Assembly: GCA_035771175.1 (NCBI GenBank)
Contig: CM069596.1
Span: 11,055,001 to 11,119,000, forward strand
Direction: 5' to 3'
Length of the DNA stretch: 64,000 nt
From: Paratinospora sagittata
Taxonomy: Eukaryota; Streptophyta; Magnoliopsida; Ranunculales; Menispermaceae
Shown here piece by piece: positions 1 through 11,900 of the stretch (position 1 is its first letter; the number at the start of each line of letters is the position of its first letter). Made by a program: the position numbers and the translations under genes. The notes under the pieces were generated by a model. The model was given only the letters and a program-made list of their open reading frames with translations, had not been told where the DNA came from and ran no database searches.

Positions 1-1101
1 TTGCATTAAAGCTCAAATCTAACAAATGCAACCACTTGTCCATTTTTTGTATGTCAAACCTGATCATTATATGATGTCAAAGCCTTTCATTGTAGAAATA
101 AAATTATAGGGCCACTAATAATATTTTTCTAATGGAAATATTCTTAAGGTTCGCAAACCAAATATCAATTTCACAATTGAGTATTATATTCAACAATTTG
201 GGAAAAATTATATATTATCATATGATTTAGCCCTAAGAACTTACTACTTTCTGGAACAAATATCATATTTTTAAGTTATGAAGAATATTATATAAAATTA
301 AAACTAGCACGCTAATTTTAATAATATCAAATGGATAAAAATACCATAGAATCTTTAAATCAATAGTACTAATGCTAGATGTCATTTTTGAAAAATTTTA
401 TCTAAGGGGAAAAGTAAACTAATTAAATATTCTCTAAAAAGCAAAAAAATTTAAGATAATAATTTTCTAAATATGACACTATATATTTCTTAAGAGCTCT
501 TTTAATATTTGGTTCATATTAAATTGTTTTCATAAAGTTACAATTGACTTGCCCAACTATTCTTTTGGAGGCAATATATGTGAAATTAGCAAATTACTAA
601 TGAAGATCGCTGAGTTATTATTCAAATAATTAAAGACAAAGAAATTAAGATGTCAAATCGAAAAAGTTGATAAAACAAATGTCCATGTTTAAACCATAGA
701 TCTACTGTTCAATCCAACTTCTACTCAGTTTAATAATAGTACCACATGGATTTACTAAATATGCTCCTATTGTATTAATGACTTGTCAGTTTTACAGTAA
801 ACAATTCATGCTACAATTGTAGTATATATGTGACATACGACATGCTTACATTAAAAAAGAAAAAAAAAAGATTAAAATGGATCATTTCAGAACTTCTTGA
901 GCAAGAAACACCAAAAATCATACTTTTTAAGATGGGAAAAGCTGTAGCTGTTTCATTACTTCAGGTGTTGAAATCTCCATAATTACTTGTAAAACTATAC
1001 TAATTTGGCATTTGAAAGCTATATGGATAGGACAAACCAAATAAAAAAAATTTAACCTCGAGAAGAAAGACAATTATAAGTTGCATATGAATTATTTCAC
1101 A
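1..1101. other. AT-rich flank downstream of the PPR gene
   Basis: No coding region, RNA gene or terminal repeat was recognised. The stretch is AT-rich with short A and T runs and would contain the 3' UTR and terminator of the minus-strand PPR gene that ends at 1102. No poly(A) signal could be singled out. Confidence 0.5.
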
Positions 1102-3171
1102 TTACCAGAAGTCCCCGCATGAACAAGAACCATCTCTGAAATGGTGAAAGCGGCTTCGATCCCTAGCAATTATATCTCGATTGTAAACCTTGGAAATCAC
1201 CTTGATAAAAGAATGGCAATCATTACAAACACGAAGATTCTTCACAATCTGAATTGGCGAGCCTGGCGCTGTGTTCATTAAGCCAAAAGCGATCGCCAAC
1301 TTTTCACTGTGCAACGATAGAGAGTGAACTTTTTCTTCCTCTTCAATATCAAATAAGACTTCTGCAGTTCCTGATACAAGACCTCCAGCCAATTTCACTC
1401 GTTCACACATTTCTTCGACCATCATATAAATCTTCTCTGCTTGAATATGCGATTTATCACCAGCAATAAATTGGTGAACCATGCCATTCAACTCAACCCA
1501 ACTGTAGCCAGGGGTTTTCTCAATTCCTTTCAACTTCATCTGGTTTCTTACATTTAAAGCATCATCCCATTGGTGAATCCCAGCATATATATTAGATAAC
1601 TGCACATAACGGCCGCAGGAATCAGGTTCCAGCTCAATAATGTGCTTGCCCACTTCTCCTGCTAGCTCAAGGTGTCCCATAGTCCTACACACACCAAGGA
1701 GATTAGCCCATATAGCCGCATTAGCCGATATGGGCATGTTCTCTATGAAGTCCAATGCATTAACCAACAGCCTGGCTCTACATAGCAGATCAACAATACA
1801 TCCATAATGTTCCATTCTTGGCTTAATGTCATAAACCTCCTTCATTACTCTAAACAATTTCATACCCTCATCAACTAATCCAGCATGGCTACAAGCGCAC
1901 AATAATGCAATGAATGTCACATCATCAGGTATTACCTTCTCAAACTTCATCTTCTCAAATAGCTTCAATGCATGTTGACCATGACCATGCATTGCAAGCC
2001 CTCCAATCATTGTGTTCCATGTGAAGATATTCCTAATTCTCATCTGATCAAAGAATTGTATAGCAAAGTCTATGCTCCCACACTTTGCATACATATCAAG
2101 AAGGGCGGTCTCGAGCACTACATCACGTTTCACTTTGTACTTGTCAATTAATAGATGAATGTACTTCCCTTGGTCCAAGGCTCCAGTCTGAGCACAAGCA
2201 GAGAGCACACTTACAAGTGTAACTTCATCATGCTTAACCCTTTGATCCTGCATTTGCGCAAACAAGACTAATGCCTCTCTAAAATACCCTGAATTGGCCA
2301 AACCAGATATCATGGAAGTCCATGTAAGCACATCTCGTTCAGGCATTCTATCAAACACTTCCTGGGCAGATCCCAAGTCCCCACATTTACAATACATATC
2401 TATTATAGCATTACCCACATTTAGTTTTGTCTCAAAACCAATCTCTTTTGAATAAAAATGAAGCCATCTTCCCTTTTCCAAGTCACCCAATATGCAACAG
2501 GCTGGAAGCAAACTAAGCAAAGTAACATCATCTGGTTCAATACCATCCAACTTTCTCATTTTCTGAAAAAATTCAAAAGCTGCATCATAGAAGCCTCCAC
2601 TTACACACGCCCCAATCATAACATTCCATGTAACAACATCTCTTAATGGAATTTCATCAAACAGTTTATGGGCGTCATCAAATGACCCACAATTGGCATA
2701 CATCTGAATCAAAGAATTGATCACAAAAACATCACATTGCAACCCAACCTTCATAATCTCACCATGAAATTTCTTGCCCAAATCAAGTGCCACCAAGCGG
2801 CCACATGCTGTTAAAGCAAAAGGGTATGTGAAATTATCAGGAACAACACCTGATTGAATCATGTTATAGTAAAATGAGATTGCTTCATAAGGATTGGCAC
2901 TTCTAGAGTAGCCTCTAATCATGGTGTTCCACATGAACATATCTGGGTTTTCAATCTGGGTAAAGATTTTCCGGGCGTAATTGAGATCGCCCAGTTTGGA
3001 AATTGCAAGGAATGAGATGAGCTTGCTCACAGCATATGTTTCTTGAAAGCGGTGGTTTCTGAGAAGGAATGCGTGGGCTTGCTTGGTTTTCATGATAGTG
3101 GTGCAAAAGTTCTTTAACCAAATACTGGAGGAGGAGCCTTTGTTCATCCATTTTGAAGGTTGTTGGATCAT
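1102..3171 (-). CDS. DYW-class pentatricopeptide repeat protein (organelle RNA editing factor)
   Basis: Single-exon ORF of 689 aa, the usual gene form for plant PLS-class PPR proteins. Repeats run from about residue 40 to 480, with the recurring WNTMI/WNVMI, LFDEIP/VFDRMP and SLIQMYANCG/ALLDMYAKCG blocks. An E/E+ region follows, with GYSWVELNG near residue 560, then a C-terminal DYW cytidine-deaminase-like domain. HSEKLAIAFGL supplies the zinc-binding HxE and CNDCHSF the CxxC pair. The protein ends in CGDFW rather than CGDYW. Members of this class bind organelle transcripts and direct C-to-U editing in mitochondria or plastids; the target is unknown here. The N-terminus MIQQPSKWMNKGSSSS could be part of a targeting peptide, but the organelle cannot be decided. 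The ATG at 3169-3171 is the first in frame. No frameshift or stop breaks it, so it looks functional. Confidence 0.93.
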   Translation of the reverse strand: MIQQPSKWMNKGSSSSIWLKNFCTTIMKTKQAHAFLLRNHRFQETYAVSKLISFLAISKLGDLNYARKIFTQIENPDMFMWNTMIRGYSRSANPYEAISFYYNMIQSGVVPDNFTYPFALTACGRLVALDLGKKFHGEIMKVGLQCDVFVINSLIQMYANCGSFDDAHKLFDEIPLRDVVTWNVMIGACVSGGFYDAAFEFFQKMRKLDGIEPDDVTLLSLLPACCILGDLEKGRWLHFYSKEIGFETKLNVGNAIIDMYCKCGDLGSAQEVFDRMPERDVLTWTSMISGLANSGYFREALVLFAQMQDQRVKHDEVTLVSVLSACAQTGALDQGKYIHLLIDKYKVKRDVVLETALLDMYAKCGSIDFAIQFFDQMRIRNIFTWNTMIGGLAMHGHGQHALKLFEKMKFEKVIPDDVTFIALLCACSHAGLVDEGMKLFRVMKEVYDIKPRMEHYGCIVDLLCRARLLVNALDFIENMPISANAAIWANLLGVCRTMGHLELAGEVGKHIIELEPDSCGRYVQLSNIYAGIHQWDDALNVRNQMKLKGIEKTPGYSWVELNGMVHQFIAGDKSHIQAEKIYMMVEEMCERVKLAGGLVSGTAEVLFDIEEEEKVHSLSLHSEKLAIAFGLMNTAPGSPIQIVKNLRVCNDCHSFIKVISKVYNRDIIARDRSRFHHFRDGSCSCGDFW

Positions 3172-3263
3172 TAGTTTTCACTCCATGCTTTGTTTCTGAT
3201 CCTTAAGCAAAAAAGGCTTCGCTTAAGTTCATTCAAGTAATTGCTTTGTTGCAGTAATGTAAG

Positions 3264-3772
3264 TAGGGTGTTCATCACCGATTAAAAACCCAAATCGTAT
3301 GGGTGGTTGGGTTTTTATATTAAATAAGGTTGGGTTAAGGATAGGAATTAGCAACCCGATCAAGTAGTGTCAAGATTTTAAATCAATCTGAACCAATTCG
3401 AACTCATCAAGAATATTAAGTATTTCTTTAGTTTACATTTTTATTAAAGTCACCTATTATTGTTCGATCACATAAAATCTCATGAATAAAATAACATAAA
3501 TAAAAATATTATTTGAAATCATATATTATATTCATATTTGATTTTAAAATCTTAAAGATGTACATATTTGACTTAAAATTTAGCTGGAAATGAGAATTTA
3601 GAATCAATATATTGAAGTAGACCAACCCGATCAACCCAACCTAAAGTTATTTTAGGTTGGATTGGGTTTAGGGGTCCTATTGGGTTGGGTTGGTTTAAAA
3701 TATTTGCAATCCACCTTGATTTAGTTGGGTTGGTATTTAACCTCAACCCAACCCTACCCTTGAACACCCCTA
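3264..3772. mobile_element. hAT-like non-autonomous element, GTTGGG-rich
   Basis: Starts TAGGGTGTTCA and ends as the inverted complement TGAACACCCCTA, so the termini form a short inverted repeat of the TAGGGGTG type common in plant hAT elements. Flanks are AATGTAAG (3256-3263) and TTTGTAAG (3773-3780), six of eight matching, as expected for an aged 8-bp hAT target duplication. The interior is AT-rich with subterminal GTTGGGTT/AACCCAAC blocks at both ends. No transposase is visible. It lies about 90 bp upstream of the PPR start codon. Confidence 0.65.
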
Positions 3773-3935
3773 TTTGTAAGAGCAAAGGTTTCTTGATATA
3801 AGTGATTTTCTTTTCCGTTTAAAAGAGCAAAAATGTGGAATTCAAACTTTTAACCAGTTTTTTGTTGATTCATTCTAAGATTGATGTTCTAAGTCTTAAG
3901 TGGATTATTAGCTTAGGGATGGACAAGCCCCTAAC

Positions 3936-4068
3936 TAGGGGTGTAAGCAACCCGACCAAACCCGACTATTTCGGGTCAGGTCGGGTTTGATTGATATGTC
4001 GGATTGGTCGGGTTAATTTTTTAGCAACCCGACCATACCTGACCTCTAAAAATTTGTAAGCATATTAT

Positions 4069-4110
<42 letters not shown>

Positions 4111-4571
4111 ATACTAAAAAAATTATTACATACAAGGCCTCTAATTAAGAAGGCCCATAATCCTCAATTATTTTTCTTAAATTGTTGAGTTAGATGGTAA
4201 GAAAAATTGGATAAAAATGATAAGATGGGTATTTGAGATTAAAAGAGAAAAGTTTCATTTTAGTCCTACATTGCTTGTTGGTAAGAATGAGAGACTCACA
4301 TTCTCTATAAAAGCCCATCAACTCCATATTCATCATCATTCTCATAAGTCAAATTTAAGACTACCTTCACTTGTACATATATGAGTTTTTCCAAAAAGGA
4401 GAAATCTCATCTTTTAAAGCTTAAATAATAGTTTAATAAGCTTCTCCATGATAATCCAACATATTTTATTACTAATAAAAGCTTAAATAGTAGTTATTAA
4501 GCTTTAAAAAAAACTGAACTATTTAATGGGAGCCCAACCCGACCCGACCTTAGGTCGGGTGGCATCGGGTT
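3936..4571. mobile_element. Second hAT-like element, left part, split by a solo LTR
   Basis: Begins TAGGGGTGTAAGC followed by repeated CCCGACC/GGGTCGGG blocks, the same design as the element at 3264-3772. Similar GGGTC/CCTGACC-rich sequence resumes at 7233-7290, after the long LTR that starts at 4572, so the LTR probably inserted into it. The right terminus was not found and the flanking duplication cannot be tested. An (AT)n run lies inside at about 4075-4106. Confidence 0.5.
4075..4106. repeat. (AT)n microsatellite
   Basis: About 16 uninterrupted AT dinucleotides inside the second hAT-like element. Confidence 0.85.
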
Positions 4572-6997
4572 TGTAACACCCCGTAGTTTTAATAAAATAC
4601 ATACCTTGAAGTACGCGTATATTGAGATGTATAATACACGTATTTTATATGTATGAAATAAATATAGTAAATAAATAAAATTATTAAACGAATATGAGAT
4701 CATCCAATGCGAGTGCTTACAAGTAAAAAAATAGAGTTGAATTAAATTGATTAATTTATGAGGTTGGTTAATTAAATATGTGGATTGGAGTATGATTTAG
4801 TGACTTAATGCATCATATGATTTAATGAATGAAAGTTAAATATTAAAATGAGAAAGTTGCTTTATTAAGTTAGATGCGGAGTATTGGATCATTTTTATAT
4901 AAAATAACATCTCTCATTTCTAATCTCTCAACCGTTTAAATAAAAAATAAAAATAATAAAGAAAAGAAGTTGCAGAGAAAGAGAAAAAGAAAGAGCGAGA
5001 AGAAGGAAGAGGAAACGGAGGGAAAACGTGGAATTCGTGTTAAATCAGGACTCGAGGTAAATGTTTTTCACTCTATTTCTTCGTGAAATTAATATCTAAG
5101 CTAGATGTAACGATTCTAGCGGAATAATTTTAACTATGGTAGCCGTTTTACCGTGTTTCCAAAATTAGGGTTTTTATCCAACTTAGATGAAAATTTGTTC
5201 GAAAGGTAAAAAAACACTCCCTACACTGTAGGAACCCCAAATATGTGATTCGATTCCATTTATGTGTTCATTTGGAATTTTTATAGCCGTTGGAAGTTTG
5301 TTGGAAGTTAGAGTTTATATTGGAGACGTTTGAATCATTTAAAACCCGATGAAACTCTAGTTTAAGGCTATAGAATGGTAGAATGTACTGTTGCAAGTCC
5401 ATCGATGCTAATATCATGATTTTTGGAGACCGTTTGACAATTTTAGTAAAAATTTACATATTTTCAATGAATAGTGACGACGTGAACAGTACCGTGAATA
5501 GTACTGTGATCATATCCAGTGAATAAAATGGAATTATAATCCAATGAAACTCCGGTTTGAGATCATAGAATCGTAGAGAACTGAATTCCGGACGTTTTGA
5601 TACTAAGATCGTGATTTTTGGATATGATTTGATATTTTTAGTAACTAAATATATGATTTTTGTGAGTAAAATTGACTTTGGATGCCCTCACAAACGTGTA
5701 AAACCTCAATAAAATACCTGTTGAAGGTAGTAGAATGATAGAATGACTGATTTTACACGTGTCGATGTGGACAGAATAATTTTAGAAATGTTCTATATTT
5801 TTAATAAAATTGATATATGTTCCAGGAGAAAAATAAAACTGAGAACTAGTGAAAATATGAATTGAAAATCTATTTTCACTGTTCTTTCTTTTGGAAATAT
5901 CTAGATTGACCACAGAAACGCGATAGTTGTTTCTTCAACTGCTTATAAGTCCTAAATGGAGTTGAAATCTAAATTCACAGATATAATATTTTTCAGGTGA
6001 ATCTTTATTATTAGTGATTTGAAGTGAGTTGAGAAATTGAATATGTAAATAGATATGAATAAATGAAATTGAATTATAGAGTGGTTGTGACAGGTTGAGT
6101 TAGTTGGATTTAAATTGGAGCTGGACTCGAAAGCGACGATGATTGGGTTTAAGTTGGAAAGTGTTGTACTGTGAGTATATTTTCTTGATTTTGGTTCTTG
6201 TATGACATTTTAAATATATAAAATGTTTGAATGTAAATATGTTATGCATATAATGTTGCATCGGATTTTAATTTGCATTCATAAATGATTTCTTTTTAGC
6301 ATTGGAGCATGTAAGACTTGCAAAGGCAAGTTGGTGTCATTTTGTTAGAAATTAGACCCGGATGAGTGTTATGCGTAACCTCATTGTCAGTAGGTCTGTC
6401 CTAACAAGGATTGGAGATCCTTGAAATGATTGTGAATTGGGTAATGAGAGGTTGTGGCTACCTTGTATCGGTCATATAAGGGTTAGACCCGCTCTATTGC
6501 CTTGAAGGAGGGAGATTGTGGATTTCCTGGAAAAAGAATGCATTGTTTTCTTAAAAACTCATTAAATCTATGTTGTTGCCATGTATGATATATTCGTTGA
6601 ATGATGCATGTGTTTAATACTTGTTTAAAATGATTTTAAATGTCATATTTTTCTAAATGCATATAATTGTCATATCAAGAAATATATTCACGGAACTGTT
6701 GATTGCTCACTCTATTTCCTCCAATATTTCAGGTATCGAGTCGAAGGGAAAAAGAAAAATTCGTGAGTGATAATCACGTGATTACATTCGTCTGATATAT
6801 GTATGTTTGCATTGGAGGATATGAGTTACTTTTATTTATTTTGATAAGTATCATTATCACATACTATATATATAATATCATCATCTAGATGTGTTGTGTG
6901 GTAATGTGAATTATAGTTAAATATTTTAGTTATACAATGCTTGTGATGATGGAATGAGATGATCGTAAATATCTATATTTGTGGAATGAATGGAATG

Positions 6998-7031
<34 letters not shown>

Positions 7032-7232
7032 ATTTGATTTGTGGTATATCAGGAAAAAAATTGTGAATTGTCCATTTTATGGGGAGGTGCTCTCGAAATT
7101 TCTGAAAATTTTGGAAAAGATTGTGAGACTTTGTGAAGGCTGACAGTGTATTATATATTGTATATGAGCATATATAGTGTATAATACATTGTGTCAGTCA
7201 TGACGTCAGCCTAAGTCAGGGGCGTCCTGACA
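4572..7232 (+). mobile_element. Long solo LTR (family A), copy 1
   Basis: Begins TGTAACACCCCGTAG and ends GGGGCGTCCTGACA, the TG..CA limits of an LTR of about 2.66 kb. It has no PBS, coding domain or second LTR beside it, so it is read as a solo LTR. The copy at 23534-26079 matches it over its whole length in the opposite orientation, and the copy at 47573-51236 matches more weakly. Flanks are GGGTT (4567-4571) and AAGTT (7233-7237): three of five match and the differences are two G-to-A changes, so a decayed 5-bp duplication is plausible but unproven. It carries an (AT)n run near 7000 and TGAAYAGT motifs at about 5467-5500. Confidence 0.75.
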
Positions 7233-7290
7233 AAGTTGGACTTGTTGCCACCTGACCTCATCGGGTCCGGTGGGTTTGGGGGCAAAAACC

Positions 7291-8189
7291 TGACCAGGAG
7301 AGAAAGTAGCAACCTCAAGAGATTTTATTCAGACAAAGATTGGGTCCACTCCACTCAGTGACTGGACTTGAATTCACGTCCTTTTAATATATTATATTAT
7401 AACATATAACTTACTCATTCAGACATCTACTCCTTTTATATAAGGTAGAAATTTAAATCTAAGACAATTAGTTATTATGATCCTATCAGATCTTGTAGAG
7501 GTCATGTTAGGCCTTGTTGTGAGCATTTATTCCTTATATTAATAGTTAAGACTACTTTAATTGATGTGAGAAGTAATTACCATGCTTTTAGAGAAATGTT
7601 AATCTAACTATAAAATATTATAATTACATATACAACTACACATGTATATAGATCATTTATTACATACCTTAAAATGTATAAAATATTAATATCTAATAGA
7701 TATGCATGTGTAGTTACACATATAATTATAAAATTTACAATTAAATTAACATTTCTACTGTTCTTATTAGGTCTTGTGGTGGTCATATTGAGCTTTGTTG
7801 TGAATATGCCTTAATTGATCCCATCTTAAATGACTTGTATATATATGTGTTCCAATGTGGCAAACGCAATTGACAATATTTATGCTAATATAATACAAAT
7901 ACTTCAACTAACTGAAGATTGATCAATTTATTACTAATCCCAATATTACCCCTTTATTACTTAATATTTTAACTACTTCATAAATTAAAATTTTAAGTTT
8001 CAAAAGGGTAACACGGTGATTAAACAATAAAAGAAAGTTAATACAAAACCCAGTTTAACTATTTTACGTTTCGTAAACTTACAAGTTTTTAGCATTATTG
8101 CCGCTTTAAACAGAAACGGTTACAGAACCCACTTTTTGGAATAATTGCAAGATTTTAGAGCCTACAACACACGGCTAATCGAAAAAATA
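7291..8189. other. Intergenic AT-rich spacer with one MITE
   Basis: No gene seen. It holds the foldback MITE at 7594-7754. Just outside it lie two diverged direct copies of a motif reading CTTGT..GGTCAT.TT...CTTTGTTGTGA, one near 7490 and one near 7770. Confidence 0.5.
7594..7754. repeat. Foldback MITE
   Basis: The two halves form an imperfect inverted repeat of about 50 bp per arm. The left arm starts AAATGTTAATCTAACTA; the right arm ends AATTAAATTAACATTT. Both arms contain a matching AACTACACATG block. TA dinucleotides sit just outside (TTTTAGAG and TTTCTACT), compatible with a TA target site. It has no coding capacity. Confidence 0.65.
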
Positions 8190-8428
8190 TATGGGTGTAA
8201 GCCAACCCAATCAATCTAAGTGAATTGAACACAACTTAATGAGTTGGGTTAGGTTAGATTAATTTAGGTATTTAAAATGAATTGGGCTCAAAAATTTTAA
8301 TCCAAATAGTTTGGATTGAGTCATGAATTGATACTTTTGGAACTCAACCTAACCTTAACCAAATAAAGAATTAACCCTTAGATCTTTTATCCCCTAAAGC
8401 CATAAAGTCGTGAAACTAACGAAATCCT

Positions 8429-8792
8429 TGTTGTGCGGAATCGGAGTAAAGCATGAAAGAAAAATAAGACAACAAATTTAACGTGGTTCGGCCAATTGCC
8501 TACGTCCACGGGAGGCAGCACTCTTTTATTAGATCACCCTTAGGTGGATCTTACAGATTGGATCTCTTAATAGATCTCTCAGAATAGAACTCACTGAACA
8601 TGATTTTAAGAATGAAGTAAGTCCCTATTTATAGGAGTATTCAGGGGTATTTAAGTAAATTAAAATAATATATTTTAATTTACATATTTCAAACAAGTCG
8701 GCTGGTTGTTGGAAGAGTTGTTGGGGTTGGTGGCCGCCCTCATGGGCGGCCACCAACCCATTTCTTTGTTTCTAATTTGGGTGGATCCCACA
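8429..8792 (-). repeat. Copia-1 3' LTR
   Basis: 364 bp, TG..CA. On the minus strand it carries a TATA-like TATAAATAG (plus strand 8633-8641 region). It keeps a perfect 15-bp inverted repeat (8725-8739 with 8744-8758, 4-base loop) that is missing from the other LTR. It also carries the ACGTGGTTCGGC..CCTACGTCCACGGG block shared by several copia LTRs here. Confidence 0.88.
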
Positions 8793-8811
8793 AATCTCCA
8801 CCTCCACCTCA
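8793..8811 (-). other. Copia-1 polypurine tract
   Basis: On the minus strand the bases just before the 3' LTR are a purine-rich run of GAGGTGGAGGTGGAG type, the expected primer for plus-strand synthesis. Confidence 0.7.
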
Positions 8812-8903
8812 TGTGAAACAAGGATCTTCCACACCTACAATCTCTCTACAGATAGCAAGCTTCCTTCAAAAAAAAAAAATTGTTGTTGCCTCCATTAGTG
8901 CCC

Positions 8904-11900
8904 TTAGGCACTCCCAGCTCGTGAGATGTTGATCAAGTCCAAACAATGTTGGAACTTGATCCCTGTAACCACCTTTGTAAGCATATCTGCAGGGTTATCT
9001 GCAGTCTTGATCTTTTGCAGAAGAATACTCTCTTCTTCTACTATTTCTCGAACAAAATGAAAACGAACATCAATATGCTTCGTTCGACTGTGATGAACTT
9101 GGTTCTTTGCCAAACAAATGGCACTCTGGCTGTCGCAGAAAACTTCAACATTCTTCTGCACAATTCTCAAGTCTTTAGTCAATCCATGAAACCATATTGC
9201 TTCCTTGAAAGCTTCCGTTACTGCCATGTACTCTGCCTCTGTAGTAGACAAAGCAACTGTTGACTGTAGTGTTGATCTCCAACTTACTGGTCCTCCTGCC
9301 ATAGTGAAAACATAACCAGTAGTAGATCTGCGCTTGTCAAGATCTCCAGCATAGTCCGAATCTACATATCCGACTAGATGCTTACAACTTTTCGTATCTC
9401 TCTCGAACTTTAAACCAATATCTACAGTACCATGAATATACCGTAGAATCCACTTCACTGCTTGCCAGTGGCCTTTACCTGGGTTGTGCATGTAACGACT
9501 TACCATACTTATAGCATGTGAAATGTCAGGTCTGGTACACACCATAGCATACATCAAGACACCAACTGCATTTGCATATGGAATATTCTCCATTTGCTTC
9601 TTCTGATCTTCGGAATTTGGTGACATTGATGAACTTAGCTTGAAATGTGGTGCCAATGGTGTGCTCACAGGTTTTGTGTCATTTTCAATGCCAAAAGTTT
9701 GAAGAACTTTCTTCAAATACTGAGTTTGAGTCAAACAGATTGTGCTTTTGGCCCTGTCTCGAGTTATCTCCATCCCGAGAATTTTTCTGGCTTCTCCAAG
9801 ATCCTTCATTTCAAACTCTGAGCTCAATTGAGCCTTCAGCTTGTTGATCTCCACCTTGCTTTTAGAGGCAATTAACATATCATCTACATATAAAAGCAAG
9901 TAGATAAATGTACCATCTTGAAGTTTGCGATAGTAGACACAATGATCAAACTGACTCCGGGTATATTTCTGCCCTTAGATGAAGCTGTCAAATCGCTTGT
10001 ACCACTGTCTCGGTGACTGCTTCAGGCCATACAATGACTTGCTCAACTTGCAAGCCCAATGCTATCTTCCTGGTACTTTGAATCCTTCTGGTTGAGACAT
10101 ATATATCTCTTCTTCTAAATTACCATGCAGAAAAGCAGTTTTGACATCGAGTTGGGCTAACTCGAGATCAAACTGTGCAACCAAAGCCAATAATATTCGA
10201 ATTGACGAATGTTTAACAACAGGTGAGAATACCTCATTGTAGTCAATTCCTTCCCTCTGAGCGTAGCCTTTTGCTACCAGTCTGGCTTTGTATCGGATAT
10301 CATCTGTGCTGGGAGAGCCTTCCTTCTTAGCGAAAACTCATTTGCAGCCAATTGGTTTCTTTCCTTTCGGAAGTGGAACCAACTTTCAAGTCTGATTCTA
10401 ATGGAGTGATGTCATCTCCTCATTCATTGCCATTTTCCACTTATCACTTTCCATACTCTGAATAGCATCTTTGTAATTATATGGAATATCATCTCCGGTG
10501 ACTGGAAATGCATATGCAACCATGTCAGTGTACCGAGCAGGTTTGCGGATTTCTCTTCGTGGTCGACTGGTGGCAATTGATTCTGGTTCTTGACTGATGT
10601 CTGGTCCTGGAGCCTCCACCTCAACTGAGATTTCCTCATCTTCTTCAGGATGGTTGGATATCTCTACTGACTTGCTAGGAGTTACTGGAATATCTAACTC
10701 CACCTGTTGAGGCAAATCTGGATCTCGATTTTCTTTATCAGAAACTGTATGCTTTAACATCACAGATTCGTCAAAAGTTACATCTCGACTTTGTACAATC
10801 TTCTTTGACTCAGGGTTCCATAGTCGGAAAGCCTTAACTCATTCACTAAAGCCCATGAAAATTGCTTTCTTGGACCTAGGATCCAGTTTGGATTCCTTCA
10901 CATGGAAATATGCAGTGCATCCAAAAATGCGCAAAGAATCATAATCTGAAACGGGGTGTCCAGACCATACCTCCTTGGGAGTTTTGCTATCTAGTGCTGT
11001 TGCCGGAAGTCTATTGATGATATGAGAGGCATATGACAAAGCTTCAGCCCAAAATGCCTTGCTCAGTCCAGAATGAGATAACATGCAACGAACTTTATCT
11101 ACCAAAGTACGATTCATGCGTTCAGCAACACCGTTTTGTTGTGGCGTGCCTGGAACTGTGAAATGTCTGACAATCCCTTCATTCTCACAAATTTTCTGAA
11201 ATGGGTCTGACTTGTATTCTCCTCCATTATCAGATCTGAGCCTCTTAATCTTCCTTCCCGTTTGGGTTTCTACCATTTTCTTCCATATAAGAAAGATATC
11301 TAGCACTTCATCTTTATGCTTCATGGTATAAATCCAAACATAGCGTGAGAAATCATCAATGAAAGTAACAAACCAACGTTTACCTCCCAATGAAGCATTT
11401 TGAGAGGGTCCCCAAACGTCGGTATGAACATAATCCAATGTTCCTTTTGTGCGGTGGATTGCAGTTCCAAACTTGACTCTCGTCTGCTTGCCTAAGATAC
11501 AGTGCTCGCAGAAGTCAAGTTTTTCGGTTTTTGCACCTTTCAGAGAACCTCGCTTGATCAAGGTTTGAAGAGCCTTCTCTCCAACATGTCCGAGCCGCAT
11601 GTGCCAAAGCCTGGAAGTGTCTGATGAAACATCCTTAGAACTGGTGCAAGCTGATACACTTCCGATTACTGTGTGTCCGTCAAGGAAATAAAGATTTCCT
11701 TTCTGAGTACCCTTCATGGCTAAGAATGCTCCACGTACAACCTTCAGAACTCCACCTTCAATGGTTACCTTGTAACCGCTGGAATCAAGGACTCCGAGGG
11801 AGATCAGATTTTTCTTCAGATCTGGGACATATCTGACGTCCGTGAGCCGTCTTGTTGTATCGTCATGCATCTTTAGGCGTATAGTTCCAATACCCTTTGT

